A stretch of DNA of 64,000 bases from DAOSEK01 sp035363095 (GTDB taxonomy: Archaea > Nanobdellota > Nanobdellia > Woesearchaeales > UBA119), in the NCBI GenBank assembly GCA_035363095.1, contig DAOSEK010000006.1:19803-83802 (forward strand), in the 5' to 3' direction. A program made the translations under genes and the position numbers. Position 1 is the first letter of the stretch, and the number at the start of each line of letters is the position of its first letter. Of the stretch, positions 27,201 through 36,648 are shown one piece after another. Below the pieces are notes generated by a model that had not been told where the DNA came from, searched no databases, and saw only the letters and a list, made by a program, of their open reading frames with translations.

Positions 27201-27489
27201 GAATTCAAAAAGTTTTGATTCTTTTTTCATTTACCAAATGGCTAGTGCAAAATCAATGGGTAAAAGATTAAATGTTAATGCATCTTTTTATGCAGGGGTT
27301 GTTTTCCAAGGGATGGATATCACAACGATTTGTGAAACACTAAAAGCAAAATACCAAGATAACTCACTTTGCATATCAAGCCAAAACGCAGGGTATATCT
27401 TTTCAACATCAAGTGATTCTAATCAGGAGATATACAAAAAACATTGGCCTGAATATAGTTTGATGGTGTTTAATAGCTTTTTTACATAG
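24262..27489 (+). CDS. Large secreted Cys-rich protein with a Pro/Thr/Ser linker
   Basis: 1075 residues. A hydrophobic signal segment (about 5-28) follows two Met; GGTGGTG 10 bp upstream is a good ribosome site. The first 190 residues are Cys-rich EGF-like modules (CNSNLECGPHAWC). A linker of PSPTPTP repeats at about 193-211 leads to a longer Cys-rich body. Asp/Asn motifs CSDGINNDDYFD (about 700) and CMDGIDNDQDGKIDEEDSDC (about 745) look like Ca2+/metal-binding MopE-type repeats. The last 250 residues have few cysteines and may form a separate domain. It opens the plus-strand surface cluster. Adhesin-like; no enzymatic motif seen. Confidence 0.82.
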   Translation: MMKNNNLILVIAILAFIFMYLLIPLGASQDHTCNSNLECGPHAWCYTITNTCYCIGTYMNCDNHWNNGCEVISSDFNCGVCDVSCGGSGITAAHCDINMVPPTCICVSPDHQWAGDGKGCAPKEQTCYDSDGGKNYAVKGTTTWGTITKTDSCEPNNVLKEWYCENNQVVSELHPCGIGYVCDYGICKQAEPNPTPSPSPTPTPSPSPTPEICIPDFSCNGRECGSNGCDSCGNCVSSDGKSIGVCDDKLGICYLQSCGFSSYKIDRPTETCDVTQVGRYQFFPESFELACKRNTGYFGVLKKCDPYKCSVPSNVCEYSTSLGLNSYLDFVENVCYNGITKIKGVCKDKKEPNCNGGVGGALYKDVIYYSPSVVDNNHYKDKREIYFAQSKKFDKSQGDGNAYVSDELIDYFVREVVLRITGVDGAYNFHEKFGFLPQDLFDDILFSNCAYRGIWIGDGCDGSAPNDISMYSVCPKIKDKQGTEYSICAFDLSGSPSFSFEKQNPRCTAVLRTDGFKNTEKLTFYNEYCSEGSASKKYVDWFGVSDGTICGEKNGKALFCDAGNCVEFKSTCQNNELDNGELCDYDGSGKALFISPLNIDNSCANNPSLNKGESPWVSGDIGCIKETCGLDFSKCNSQADLCGDGIKQDFEECDGSDFGNLKNCEDLDKKFGSGNLLCKTDCTIDKNACVEKPKNETLFCSDGINNDDYFDNASDCLDGNISTCTDCQDRDCNKIGYCEFQIEISCMDGIDNDQDGKIDEEDSDCIELFDWNNNKGYCSIYYNDDNQKKACYIKTGHECVKNGNKRGDFICNDGEWVSTKLLAVNDLLLNFPNAPNDYYILHCGNPKEVFNRVNYNTQDFKNVDNMLTSCTDFACAYKNDKNDSAILLAISAQCKPTENSWAYKDFFPSYIFTKTPPESDWFNTSGYEKIPPLQGYNLFLNGDSNFLVYSNKELFNPSLNTQLASSAMNGFSIISNNDFKNSKSFDSFFIYQMASAKSMGKRLNVNASFYAGVVFQGMDITTICETLKAKYQDNSLCISSQNAGYIFSTSSDSNQEIYKKHWPEYSLMVFNSFFT

Positions 27490-27546
27490 GTTTTGTTTTT
27501 TTCTATTTTTTCAAATAAAAATTTAAATAATATTTGATGATACAAG

Positions 27547-28899
27547 ATGCTAAAAAGAGGTCAGGTTACTGCTTTTGTGATTTTAGGGGTAATATTGGTT
27601 TTTACTATTTTTCTTGGTGTACTAATCATGCAAAATTCAAAACCTATTACAACTGATTCTAAAATAGATGATGCGCTTGTTTTAAGAGAGATTAAAACCT
27701 GTCTTGACTCCAAACTTAAATACTCAATTCTAACCTCAGGAAAACAAACAGGGTTACTTTATAATTTTCAAGGTGGCGAAAATAAACTACAAGGAATAAA
27801 TCTAAATTACAATGACCAATATTATATACCTTACTCGCTTCCTTATATCGAGCCAAGAATTTTTTATGAATCAAATCTTTATTTTCCCTATATTTGTCCA
27901 GGTACTCCTAAAACAGAACAGAGGGAAAATTTTATTGGATTATATCCTTTTGATGATTCGAATAATTTAGTTCTTAAAAATGGGTGTATTAGGTCAAATA
28001 AGACTTCAATTATAATAAATCTTGCTGATATTGATAGTGAAATGTCTAGGCGTTCTTTTCAAACTAATATATTTCATTATATTAATAGTACCCTTGAAGA
28101 GTGTTATGATATTGATTCAAAGATATATCCATACTCTTTACAATCTGATGAAAATGCAAAAGTTGAGTTAATTTTCTCAAAGAATGATGTGATTTTGAAA
28201 GTTAAAAGGGCCTTAAAATTAACAAAGGATTCAAAACTTGTAAAGACGATAACTGCACCAATCGAAATAAATGGAAAAATAAGGCTTAGAGAACATTACG
28301 AGTTTTTAAAAGAGGTTATGGAAAAAGAGATTTCTGATGCAAGTTTTAATCCTATAGAGCATTCAAGAGATGGTTTTGTGGTAAATATTTTTAGAAATGC
28401 GTCTAATAATGATGATGTTATTTCTATTAAGGATATTCAAAGCTATATTGATGGAGAGAAATTTGAGATCTATGTAGCAAAAAAAAACAATTATCCGATA
28501 ATTTCTTATTCTCCAAGCAAAGTATTTTTTCCACAATTAAACAACCCCGATAACTTAAATCCATTTTATGAACCTTTGGCCATTAATTTAAGTACAATAT
28601 TGGTTAATAAATTGATTTCAGATTATAACGACGATAATCCTGCCAATAGGTTGCAAGGTTATCCTGATGATGAGGCAACTTTTTCAAATAATTTAGAAGA
28701 TTTTAGGAAATATATGATATATTGGATACATAACAGTAGTAATCTTTTTGAGGTTTTTGATAGAGAAGAAGATAGATTAAGTGTTACAAACAAAACAAAT
28801 TTCACAAGTTTTGGGAATCTTTTTGAGGTAAACATAACAGCATGTGATGAGGAGCCACTTTGTGTCAGTCAAAGATTTTTGTTTAATGTGACAAAGTGA
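27547..28899 (+). CDS. Membrane-anchored exported protein with pilin-like N-terminus
   Basis: 450 residues, function unknown. The N-terminus MLKRGQVTAFVILGVILVF is a short basic leader followed by one hydrophobic helix, a pattern I recall in DPANN proteins and similar to class III (prepilin-type) signals. The body is mostly beta-rich with few cysteines and several N-x-S/T sites near the end. It follows the 1075-residue protein by 57 bp in the same direction, so it likely belongs to the same transcript. Confidence 0.75.
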   Translation: MLKRGQVTAFVILGVILVFTIFLGVLIMQNSKPITTDSKIDDALVLREIKTCLDSKLKYSILTSGKQTGLLYNFQGGENKLQGINLNYNDQYYIPYSLPYIEPRIFYESNLYFPYICPGTPKTEQRENFIGLYPFDDSNNLVLKNGCIRSNKTSIIINLADIDSEMSRRSFQTNIFHYINSTLEECYDIDSKIYPYSLQSDENAKVELIFSKNDVILKVKRALKLTKDSKLVKTITAPIEINGKIRLREHYEFLKEVMEKEISDASFNPIEHSRDGFVVNIFRNASNNDDVISIKDIQSYIDGEKFEIYVAKKNNYPIISYSPSKVFFPQLNNPDNLNPFYEPLAINLSTILVNKLISDYNDDNPANRLQGYPDDEATFSNNLEDFRKYMIYWIHNSSNLFEVFDREEDRLSVTNKTNFTSFGNLFEVNITACDEEPLCVSQRFLFNVTK

Positions 28900-28978
28900 T
28901 AACGATAAAGTCCCATAATGGCAATATTTGAATCTTTTTTCAGTGATTTTTTCAATTGTTTTTTTATATTAAAAGAAT

Positions 28979-29015
28979 ATAGGCAAAGGAGAACATAGGC
29001 AAAGGAGAACATAGG
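28979..29015 (+). repeat. 16-bp tandem repeat
   Basis: ATAGGCAAAGGAGAAC occurs twice (28979-28994, 28995-29010), with a third partial copy starting at 29011. It lies in the space before the 1890-residue gene. Confidence 0.8.
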
Positions 29016-29127
29016 TTATATAGTGCATGATTTATTTCGAATCAATTGAATTCATAATTCATATTGAAGGGTTTGTGAGAAGTGCTTTAGAAAAATATAT
29101 AAATACTGCAATCAGGAGAGGACATAG

Positions 29128-32100
29128 ATGAAAGCTATTTTTAATAAAATTGGGTTGTTGGTGGTTTTTGGTGTAATGATTTTATTGTTTAGTGAGCTTG
29201 TTTTTTCTGCATGTTGCATAAATCCTGATAGTGATTATGTGTGCAGGGCATATACCTCTCCAAATGTTGATATTACTGCACAGGATTGTTGCGGTGATGA
29301 TTTGGAATGCATTGCAAATTTCTTTGATCAAAATGATAAAAATTGCGAGGTTGCAAAAGAACAGGGTTTTTGTGATCAGGTGTGCTGTTGTATTGATTAT
29401 TATACTCAGATTCAAACAATGTATCAGATAGTATGCCTATCAAAGATTTTTGAAACGCATGATGAAACTTTCTTTACAGATGAACAGATTGAAAATATTT
29501 TAAAAATGAGAATTCTTGAACCTGCAGATAATTGTTTGGATCAATGCAACATTAAGGCACTACCTTCTCCAAGTCCCTCTCAAACGATTTCTCCTCAAGG
29601 AGAGGTTATACTTAATAATTTTGATGTGGATACAATAGATTCTAAAAGAAAAATAGCTATCACTTGGAATCTACAAATCCCTTTTGATTTTCAATTGGTT
29701 TCTCTTAATATAAACAAATGTGAGACAAGTGGAAGGAATAATGAATGCTTAAATGAAGTGAACAAGTTTCCTGTTGCTAATGTTGGTTTTTATGAGGATT
29801 CATCAGTTTCATTTGGGAAATGCTATTCTTATTATCTCTCAATAGATTATAAGGATTCAACTGGAGCTTCAAAAACAAAGGTGTTTAGCCAAAAGGCAAA
29901 TGATTGCGTTGGAAGTGCAATATGTGAAAACAAAAAACTTTTTAGTATTTTTTGCCAAGAGGATAAAATATTTAGTTGTGAGGCAGATAATACCTTAATA
30001 AACCATAACAAAAAATGCAATTTAGAAGCTTCTTTTTGTTCTGATTCTTCTGGAAGATTAGGAATGTATAGTGCAAGTTGCGATACTCAACAAAATGAGT
30101 ATTATTGTTATGCTGATAAAGCACCTAGTGGAATTAAATACTGTTATGATTGTTCAATAAATAATAAATTCATTGAATGTTATGATTACAAATCAAAAAC
30201 AGCTTGTGAGAAAGACAATTGCAACGTTGGATCTAGCGGGTGTACATGGAAACCTTTGGCAAGTGGTCTAGGAATAGATTTAGGCGTTTGTGTTGATTCC
30301 AATAAAGACAATTGTAATTATTGCGGAAACCTTTTTGCAACAATAGTACCTTCATCAAAAGAGCCTAATGCAGGGAATTCATTACTATTTTCTAAATGCA
30401 ATGATAAATTATTAAGCCTACTATCAGTTGATGGTTTTACGTGCGCTAAAACAAATTATTGCTTTCAAAATAATATTAAAACATGTGCAGATTATAAGGA
30501 TGAATATCGTTGCACTGCCGATGAATGCAGTTTAAATGCAAATTGTATTTGGTTAAATAATCTATGTGGAAAGGATTTAGATGACGATCAAAAACATGAT
30601 TGTGAAGGGCTAACAGGAGAAGCACTTGCCGAATGTGAAGGGGACATATATCCCCCAAACTCAAACATTTTTGTTGTGGGGTCAAAGAATAATCTATTTG
30701 GTATGAATCTTTCATTCTCGGTTAAAGATAGGGCTGGTTTGGATAATACTCCTAAGGATATAAGTGATTTTAGAAGTCAAGGATACAGTTTATATCTTTG
30801 TGCACAAGAACAAAATAGTGCAGGGAATTCACTACCTTTGTGTATGGGACAATCGCCTAGCATTTCTTCAAAGGGAATAAATTATCAGGGTGGTTACATA
30901 AGTAACATTATGCCGTTAGTAGCCCAAGGTTATTTTGAATATGGAAAAAACAACAAAATAAAATATTATGCTTTAGACCCTGCTGGAAATTATCAAACGA
31001 AATACAATGAGTTGGTAGTAGATTTGACAGGTGTTGAAACCTGCAAGTCTGATTTTGATTGCGGATATAAGGGTATTTGTTCAGGTGTTAAAAGGTCGTG
31101 TCAAGGTAATGTGTTTGTAAATACATGTGAGGGCGCACTTGAGTCATTTAAAAAAGATCCATTGTCAGGATACGAAGCTATTGAGGAAAGTTGTGATGGG
31201 CTTGATAATAATTGCGATGGCGTAGTTGATGAGGAACTTGCAAAAATCTGCTATTTAGATGAAGATGGGGATGGGCAGGGCGATCCTTTAAAAGTGATGA
31301 CTTATTGTAATATAGAAGACAAACCTCAAAATTGCATTTCTTTAGATGATTCGTGTAAGGCCAATTCTGATTGTAATGATACTAACCCATTAGTTTATTA
31401 TGGTGCATATGAAGGTCCAAAAGATAACTCCTGTTTTGATGGTATAGATAATGATTGTGATGGGTATGCTGATAAAGCAGATTCCAAATGTCCTTCCTTT
31501 GATTGTAATTGTGGTGACCCTTTGTATGGTGCACCTAACAATTGTGCTGATTTTGATGGAGACTTAGTAGGTTGTACTTGTTTTTGTGATAATGATGTAA
31601 GTTGCAATTGTGGTCCTGACCATTTTGATAATGATATAGATGGAGATGGAATTCCAAACTGGTTAGATATTGAGCCTTTAACTCCAAAGCGTTGTAGGGG
31701 CAATCATCCTGTAAATGCGCCAAATAACCCTTTCATAGACTTAAGAGGCAAGGCACTTGATACGGATGGAGATGGTGTTTGCGATGCTGCAGATAAATGT
31801 CCTAACACTATCCCTGGTTGCGCTGTGGAAACCAATTTGAGTCATCCAAGGGCCGGTTGTCCTAAAGATTGTACAGATTTTGGTTCTATATGTTCGTTTG
31901 ATCCTGACTGTTTCTCATGTCAAAGCTGTCCTGAATGTGGAGGTGGCAATCCAAATTATTGTACAAGACTTATTTGTGAGAATGCCTGTGGAGAGGATCA
32001 ATGCTGTATTTTTAATAGAACTATGATTTCTGTTGGAAACATTGAATTTGGATATTGTTATAACGGAAGTATCTTTAAAGGTCAGTATTGTAGTAATAAT

Positions 32101-34800
32101 AAAAAAGATGATTTTGTACGTGAAACAGATGTTGATTGTGGAGGATGTGTGTGCGATCCTTGTTCTGTTGGGAAGGAGTGTATTGAAGATAGTGATTGTA
32201 TTACTGGCTTTTGCAATGAAGGCAAGTGTGATAACAAGACCTATTGGGAAGAGATGTGCAATAACAAAAAATTTGATGCCACTTTTGAGTCCGATGTTGA
32301 TTGTGGCGGAATCTGTCTTAAGTTTAACAAGAGTTGTCTTTCAGGCAAAAACTGCACGAATAATTCGGATTGCTTATCAGGTATATGCCAAAATAATACT
32401 TGCGTTAGTAGTGATTATCTAAAATCTTTATGCACAAACCTTAAGAAAGACTCCTTAAATCAAGAAACAGATATTGATTGTGGCGGTCCTTATTGTGAAA
32501 GGTGTGCTTTGAATAAAACTTGTAAGGTAGACCCTGATTGTTTATCAGGCAAATGCTTTAATGGAACTTGTAAGACTAATGAACTTGTTACATGCTATTT
32601 TGATTTTGATGGAGACGGGTATGGAAATTCATCAAGGTCTGCAACATATTGGCTTTTGAATGAAACCCCTCCTACAATTGGAAATGTCAAATGTGTTCTG
32701 AAAGGGGGGGATTGTAATGATAATAGCACTCATATTAATCCAGGTGTTAATGAAAGCTACAAAACTCTTGTTAATGGCGTAGCAGGTGGGCTTTGTTTTG
32801 ATGGTATAGATAATGATTGTGATGGAAAAATAGATTTAGCGGACCCTGGATGTCCAATATATCCTTGTAACTGTGGTATAGAAGGAGTGCCAAACGATTG
32901 TGCTGATTTTGATTCGGATTTGCTTGACTGCGATTGTTTTTGTTCAAATAAGCCAGGATATGACCCTGATTGCAGGTGTGGTCCTGATAGATTTGATAAT
33001 GATAAAGATGGCGATGGGATTATCAACCATTTGGATAAACAAGCATTTACATCCGTAGAGTGCAGTGGAGGCAATAATCGTTGGGTTGCAAAATATGTAT
33101 CTGCTGATGGAATTGCAATTGATAGTGATAATGATGGTGTTTGTGATGCAATTGATATGTGCAAAAGTACTCCTTTAGGGTGTGTTGTAGATAAGAACGC
33201 TTCAAACCTATACCCTGGATGTCCTTTAAGTTGTGAAGGATATCCAATTAGTGTTTGTTCAGGAGATGAGTTCTGCGCAAGATGTAGTAAATGTGCTGAT
33301 TGTGGCAGAGGCATACTCGAGATGTGTACTGAGCAGGTCTGCAGTTCTTGTGGCAATTGCGTTTTCACAGCAGTAAATTCCACAGATCAATACACCTATG
33401 GAAACTGTACAAAGAAGGTTGAGAAAAACATAACTGATGCTTGTAAAAACAATATTAAGGATAACTATGAAACTGATATTGATTGTGGAGGAGAATATTG
33501 TGATAAATGCGAACTAAACAAAACTTGTAAGCTAAATACTGATTGTAAATCGGGTGCTTGCAGTACCGCATTGGGTAAATGTATCGAAAATACAATTACG
33601 CCAAAAGAAGAAACATTACAACAAAAATGCGCAAATGGGAAACATGATTCTCAGGAATCTGATGTTGATTGCGGTGGAGATTGTGCGGATTTGGGAAACA
33701 AATGCGCTGTTGGAAAAATATGTTTTAATGACAAAGACTGCGCTCAAGGTGAATGTTTATATAATCCATCACTACTTAAAAAAGTGTGCACGGTTAAATC
33801 TTGTACGCCTACTGGTAATAATTGTGGTGGAGATTGTCCTGCTAAATGCATAAATGGAGATAATTGCATGCGCGCAAGTGATTGTATGAGTAGTTATTGT
33901 TCATCCAGTGGTAAATGCGAGAGTAAACAACAAACCCTTCCAACACCTCCAGAAGATGAACAAAAGGGAGGAGCAGGATTCCTGATCTTTATTTTAGTGA
34001 TACTTTTGATTGGTATTGGTGTTGTTGTATATTTCCTATTTTTTAATACAAGCTCAAACAAGAAAAAATCCGATGGATCAAGTTATCAAGGGAGTATGAC
34101 CTCTTCAACTTCAAAATCGCAACAACCTTTCAAAGGACAAGGAATGAGAAGTATGGGCCCTGGTCCTTTGTCAAGTGCGATGAGACCACCAATTAAAAAA
34201 GAGTCATCTCTAAAAGGAAATGATGTGTTTTCAGCATTTGAAGAAAAAGATGCTAGTCAAAAAAATCTAAATGAACAAGGTCAAAATGAACAAGGGTTAA
34301 AATCGCAGGATTTAGGTGGCAAGGCCCAAGGCAGTTTAGGAAAATCTTATCCAAATAATCCAAAAATCGGTTGGCAAGAGCAGTCTGTTGCTGATAAAGA
34401 AGGCATAAAGGGTCAAGAAAATATAGAGCTAAAGAAGATAATCCCTACACCTACCCTTAAAGGTAGCGAGAATATATCCAAAAAAACAGAAAAGTATGAT
34501 AGCGAGAAACAAAAGGTAATAAATAAACTTGAAGGGGTTGTTGGAAAAGAAAATCCAAAACAAAAATTAGATGATTTTGAAAGGCTATCAAGCCTATCAA
34601 CTGGTGAGGATGTTGAAACAAAAAACAGATTTGATTTAAAAAAATCTCCAAGCAAAAAGAGTGATGGCAGTAAAATAAAAAACATTAAAAGCCAAAGTAA
34701 ACAAAAGGTCGCCATAAAATCAAGTACTTCAAAAAGCAAATCCTACTCAAAAGGGTCTTCTTCAAAAAAAAGTGTAGCAGGTTCAAAGTCTAAGAAATGA
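29128..34800 (+). CDS. Giant Cys-rich, MopE-like repeat surface protein with C-terminal anchor
   Basis: 1890 residues. Signal peptide about 1-27 (ending LVFSACC). The outer part has three repeat types: D-N-D-C-D-G metal-binding motifs (about 691, 768, 1222), thrombospondin-type-3-like D-x-D-G-D-G calcium motifs (about 831, 1287) and five ETDxDCGG modules of Cys-rich knots (about 999, 1054, 1112, 1447, 1509). The block at about 768-860 is duplicated at about 1222-1315. One transmembrane helix (about 1616-1640) is followed by a 250-residue Lys/Ser/Gln-rich, probably disordered cytoplasmic tail. Many sites could bind Ca2+. Likely a long stalk-like surface protein; no catalytic motif seen. Confidence 0.85.
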   Translation: MKAIFNKIGLLVVFGVMILLFSELVFSACCINPDSDYVCRAYTSPNVDITAQDCCGDDLECIANFFDQNDKNCEVAKEQGFCDQVCCCIDYYTQIQTMYQIVCLSKIFETHDETFFTDEQIENILKMRILEPADNCLDQCNIKALPSPSPSQTISPQGEVILNNFDVDTIDSKRKIAITWNLQIPFDFQLVSLNINKCETSGRNNECLNEVNKFPVANVGFYEDSSVSFGKCYSYYLSIDYKDSTGASKTKVFSQKANDCVGSAICENKKLFSIFCQEDKIFSCEADNTLINHNKKCNLEASFCSDSSGRLGMYSASCDTQQNEYYCYADKAPSGIKYCYDCSINNKFIECYDYKSKTACEKDNCNVGSSGCTWKPLASGLGIDLGVCVDSNKDNCNYCGNLFATIVPSSKEPNAGNSLLFSKCNDKLLSLLSVDGFTCAKTNYCFQNNIKTCADYKDEYRCTADECSLNANCIWLNNLCGKDLDDDQKHDCEGLTGEALAECEGDIYPPNSNIFVVGSKNNLFGMNLSFSVKDRAGLDNTPKDISDFRSQGYSLYLCAQEQNSAGNSLPLCMGQSPSISSKGINYQGGYISNIMPLVAQGYFEYGKNNKIKYYALDPAGNYQTKYNELVVDLTGVETCKSDFDCGYKGICSGVKRSCQGNVFVNTCEGALESFKKDPLSGYEAIEESCDGLDNNCDGVVDEELAKICYLDEDGDGQGDPLKVMTYCNIEDKPQNCISLDDSCKANSDCNDTNPLVYYGAYEGPKDNSCFDGIDNDCDGYADKADSKCPSFDCNCGDPLYGAPNNCADFDGDLVGCTCFCDNDVSCNCGPDHFDNDIDGDGIPNWLDIEPLTPKRCRGNHPVNAPNNPFIDLRGKALDTDGDGVCDAADKCPNTIPGCAVETNLSHPRAGCPKDCTDFGSICSFDPDCFSCQSCPECGGGNPNYCTRLICENACGEDQCCIFNRTMISVGNIEFGYCYNGSIFKGQYCSNNKKDDFVRETDVDCGGCVCDPCSVGKECIEDSDCITGFCNEGKCDNKTYWEEMCNNKKFDATFESDVDCGGICLKFNKSCLSGKNCTNNSDCLSGICQNNTCVSSDYLKSLCTNLKKDSLNQETDIDCGGPYCERCALNKTCKVDPDCLSGKCFNGTCKTNELVTCYFDFDGDGYGNSSRSATYWLLNETPPTIGNVKCVLKGGDCNDNSTHINPGVNESYKTLVNGVAGGLCFDGIDNDCDGKIDLADPGCPIYPCNCGIEGVPNDCADFDSDLLDCDCFCSNKPGYDPDCRCGPDRFDNDKDGDGIINHLDKQAFTSVECSGGNNRWVAKYVSADGIAIDSDNDGVCDAIDMCKSTPLGCVVDKNASNLYPGCPLSCEGYPISVCSGDEFCARCSKCADCGRGILEMCTEQVCSSCGNCVFTAVNSTDQYTYGNCTKKVEKNITDACKNNIKDNYETDIDCGGEYCDKCELNKTCKLNTDCKSGACSTALGKCIENTITPKEETLQQKCANGKHDSQESDVDCGGDCADLGNKCAVGKICFNDKDCAQGECLYNPSLLKKVCTVKSCTPTGNNCGGDCPAKCINGDNCMRASDCMSSYCSSSGKCESKQQTLPTPPEDEQKGGAGFLIFILVILLIGIGVVVYFLFFNTSSNKKKSDGSSYQGSMTSSTSKSQQPFKGQGMRSMGPGPLSSAMRPPIKKESSLKGNDVFSAFEEKDASQKNLNEQGQNEQGLKSQDLGGKAQGSLGKSYPNNPKIGWQEQSVADKEGIKGQENIELKKIIPTPTLKGSENISKKTEKYDSEKQKVINKLEGVVGKENPKQKLDDFERLSSLSTGEDVETKNRFDLKKSPSKKSDGSKIKNIKSQSKQKVAIKSSTSKSKSYSKGSSSKKSVAGSKSKK

Positions 34801-35188
34801 AATATTATTACAAATAATCTAAAGGCATGATTAGACTATTAAAATATTTTACAGATATTTTACAGATATTTTACATATATTTTATTTGACAAAGATTTGA
34901 ACGCATGATTAAACTATTGCTGGACTAATAAACTAGTGCAAGATTAAACTAGTTCAAGATTGAGCTATCAAGTCATTGCAAGATTGTCTGAGTTTGATCT
35001 TGAGATGTTTAAGATTGAGCTATTAAAAAATGTAACAAGGGATTTATTGCAAGATAAGGATATTAAGAATTTAGCAAAGGGTCCAATTTAAAACCTTGCG
35101 AGAGGATATTGTGAGGGCAAAACCTAAAACATATTTATTTATTTATTTATCAATATTTTTTTCAAAGTTGTAAACATTGGTGTAAATT
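34801..35188. other. Repeat-rich intergenic stretch with an 11-bp repeat
   Basis: ATTTTACAGAT is repeated at 34846, 34857 and 34868 (11-bp period), followed by a loose array of AAGATTGAGCTAT/AAGATTAAACTA units to about 35030. No gene is recognised. An AT-rich TTTATTTATTTATC stretch and GGTG come just before the next start. Confidence 0.6.
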
Positions 35189-35722
35189 ATGGGTAAAGGC
35201 GCAGTTGTGGAGAATTCAATTGGAATTATGATAGCTGTTGCTATTATGGTAGTTATAATCTTTTTAGGGGTGAAAGGCTTTTCTTCTATTTCAAATATGC
35301 TTTCTTCAAATCAAGAGATTAAGTTTAAAGATAATTTATATGCATCATTTCAAAACGTAAGGAGTATGGGTTATTTAAGCTCTGATTCTTTTACAATTAA
35401 AGGTCATGGCAAGGTAAGAAGGCTTTGTTTTGTGGATATTAGTCAAGCAAATCATTTTAATCAAGAGTCTTTTTTTGATTCTAATATCTTTCAGATTATT
35501 AAATCAGGCCAAACAAATAATGTTTTTCCTATTGGAAGTGAGAATTACTATAATCTAGGCGAGATTTCAGTTGATTCAGATAATGATGGAATTAAAGATA
35601 ATTTAGATGTTTCTTTAGGGGAGATTAATGGCGGGGGGTTTGTTTGCATTGAGTCTAACGCTGGATACTTTAGTTTTGTTTTGACAAATATGGGAAGAAG
35701 TGTTATGGTCTCTACAAAATAA
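35189..35722 (+). CDS. Small exported protein with one N-terminal hydrophobic helix (pilin-like)
   Basis: 177 residues. MGKGAVVENSIGIMIAVAIM begins a single hydrophobic helix (about 10-32) with a short polar leader, as in pilin-type subunits. The remainder is a small beta-rich domain with one C-terminal Cys (GGGFVCIES). GGTG upstream gives the start. A copy of its last codons is found again just downstream (35773-35800). It belongs to the series of small anchored proteins at 27547-39922. Confidence 0.7.
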   Translation: MGKGAVVENSIGIMIAVAIMVVIIFLGVKGFSSISNMLSSNQEIKFKDNLYASFQNVRSMGYLSSDSFTIKGHGKVRRLCFVDISQANHFNQESFFDSNIFQIIKSGQTNNVFPIGSENYYNLGEISVDSDNDGIKDNLDVSLGEINGGGFVCIESNAGYFSFVLTNMGRSVMVSTK

Positions 35723-35800
35723 GTTCTTTTAAATAGGAGCTTTAGGTCCAACAGGACCAACAGGAAGTCAAGGTCTCTACAAAATAAGTTCCTTTAAACA
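35708..35800 (+). repeat. Duplicated 3' end of the upstream gene with a GPT fragment
   Basis: The end of the pilin-like gene, GGTCTCTACAAAATAAGTTC, recurs at 35773. Between the copies, the DNA reads as GPTGPTGSQG in one frame, a short collagen-like Gly-X-Y run without a start codon. It may be a remnant of a lost gene end or chance. Confidence 0.55.
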
Positions 35801-35942
35801 AAGAAAAGTATTAATATTTATTAGTAAGTATGTAAGTCTCAAATATGTGAGTTTCTACAAGATAAGTTCTTTGAAATGGATGTTAATCTAAAAATTTTTT
35901 AAGTATATTTAAATAGCTAAAGATATTAATTCTTTTTATATA

Positions 35943-36080
35943 TTGATTAATAGAAAAGCATACCTTGTGTTTCAACATTAGGACTTGGTACGCTTTTTTG
36001 TAATCAACAACCTCGCTTTAATACAGCGCAGGCTTCTATATTACCAACATACCTCGTCTTTTAGGGTGAGGTTGTTGATT
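35943..36080 (+). repeat. Dispersed repeat module 1, copy 3
   Basis: Core as in the other copies. AATCAACAACCTCG (36002-36015) pairs with GAGGTTGTTGATT (36068-36080). TATA-like GGCTTCTATATTACC lies between. Here module 2 does not follow directly; a different structured segment does, and a module 2 copy lies inverted at 36442-36590. Confidence 0.85.
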
Positions 36081-36149
36081 CTATCTGGATATTTATTCTA
36101 TTTTGGGAGTAATTCTACGCCCTATATTTATTCTATTCAGATATTTATT

Positions 36150-36301
36150 GAAAATCTCACAATGTGAGATTTGTTAGGGGTTTAATAGCCCTCACTTTAG
36201 TGTGAGATTTTCAATTTTAAAATTTATCCTCAATCACTGAGTCCGTAAATACCCGCAACTTTAGGTAGGGGATAGGACGAACAATTAAGAGGATGAATTT
36301 T
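36150..36301 (+). other. Structured non-coding segment (possible RNA)
   Basis: GAAAATCTCACA (36150-36161) can pair with TGTGAGATTT (36163-36172) or with TGTGAGATTTTC (36201-36212), two mutually exclusive helices. A second unit has an outer stem AAAATTTATCCTC (36219-36231) with GAGGATGAATTTT (36289-36301), 13 pairs including one U-G. Inside it are nested helices GTCC/GGAC (36241, 36275) and TACC/GGTA (36250, 36264). The inner sequence CAACTTTAGG resembles the reverse strand of module 2. RNA nature is inference. Confidence 0.5.
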
Positions 36302-36441
36302 AATTATTTTTCTTTTATCTTAAGAATATTAGTTTATAAATTTCTGTTTGTTAGCTAGGGTCTTTTTTAATACTTTTCTTTGCAAGGTCTTATCTGACTA
36401 CGCTAAAAGATTAAAAACTATGGAAAATGTTTGAGGAGTTG

Positions 36442-36590
36442 ATGAACTGAAAAAACTCGGTATAAGTGCAGACTTATCTCGCGAATTGTCTAGGTTAATC
36501 GTTATGTGAATCCGTATATTCAAACTTTAGGCCCAAGAATAAACCTCAAGACCAAAGTATGCGAATGAAAGAGGATTTCATAAAATCAAT
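36442..36590 (-). repeat. Dispersed repeat module 2, inverted copy
   Basis: Read on the minus strand this has TTTTATGAAATCC, CATTCGCATACTTTGGTCTT, AAAGTTTGAATATACGGATT, GATTAACCTA and a closing CGAGTTTTTTCAG, in module 2 order. The closing stem is weaker than in other copies. It lies just upstream of the 374-residue pilin-like gene. Confidence 0.7.
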
Positions 36591-36648
36591 AAGTTTTAAA
36601 TATAGAGCTTTTTAATGTAAGTGTATAAGCTATTAGGTTTTGGTAGAT

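Noticed and set aside
35745..35772. Collagen-like gene
   Set aside because: Only about ten residues of GPT/GSQ pattern with a stop just upstream and no start codon.
36219..36301. Known riboswitch class (for example fluoride)
   Set aside because: The nested helices do not carry the conserved loop sequences of any class I can recall.
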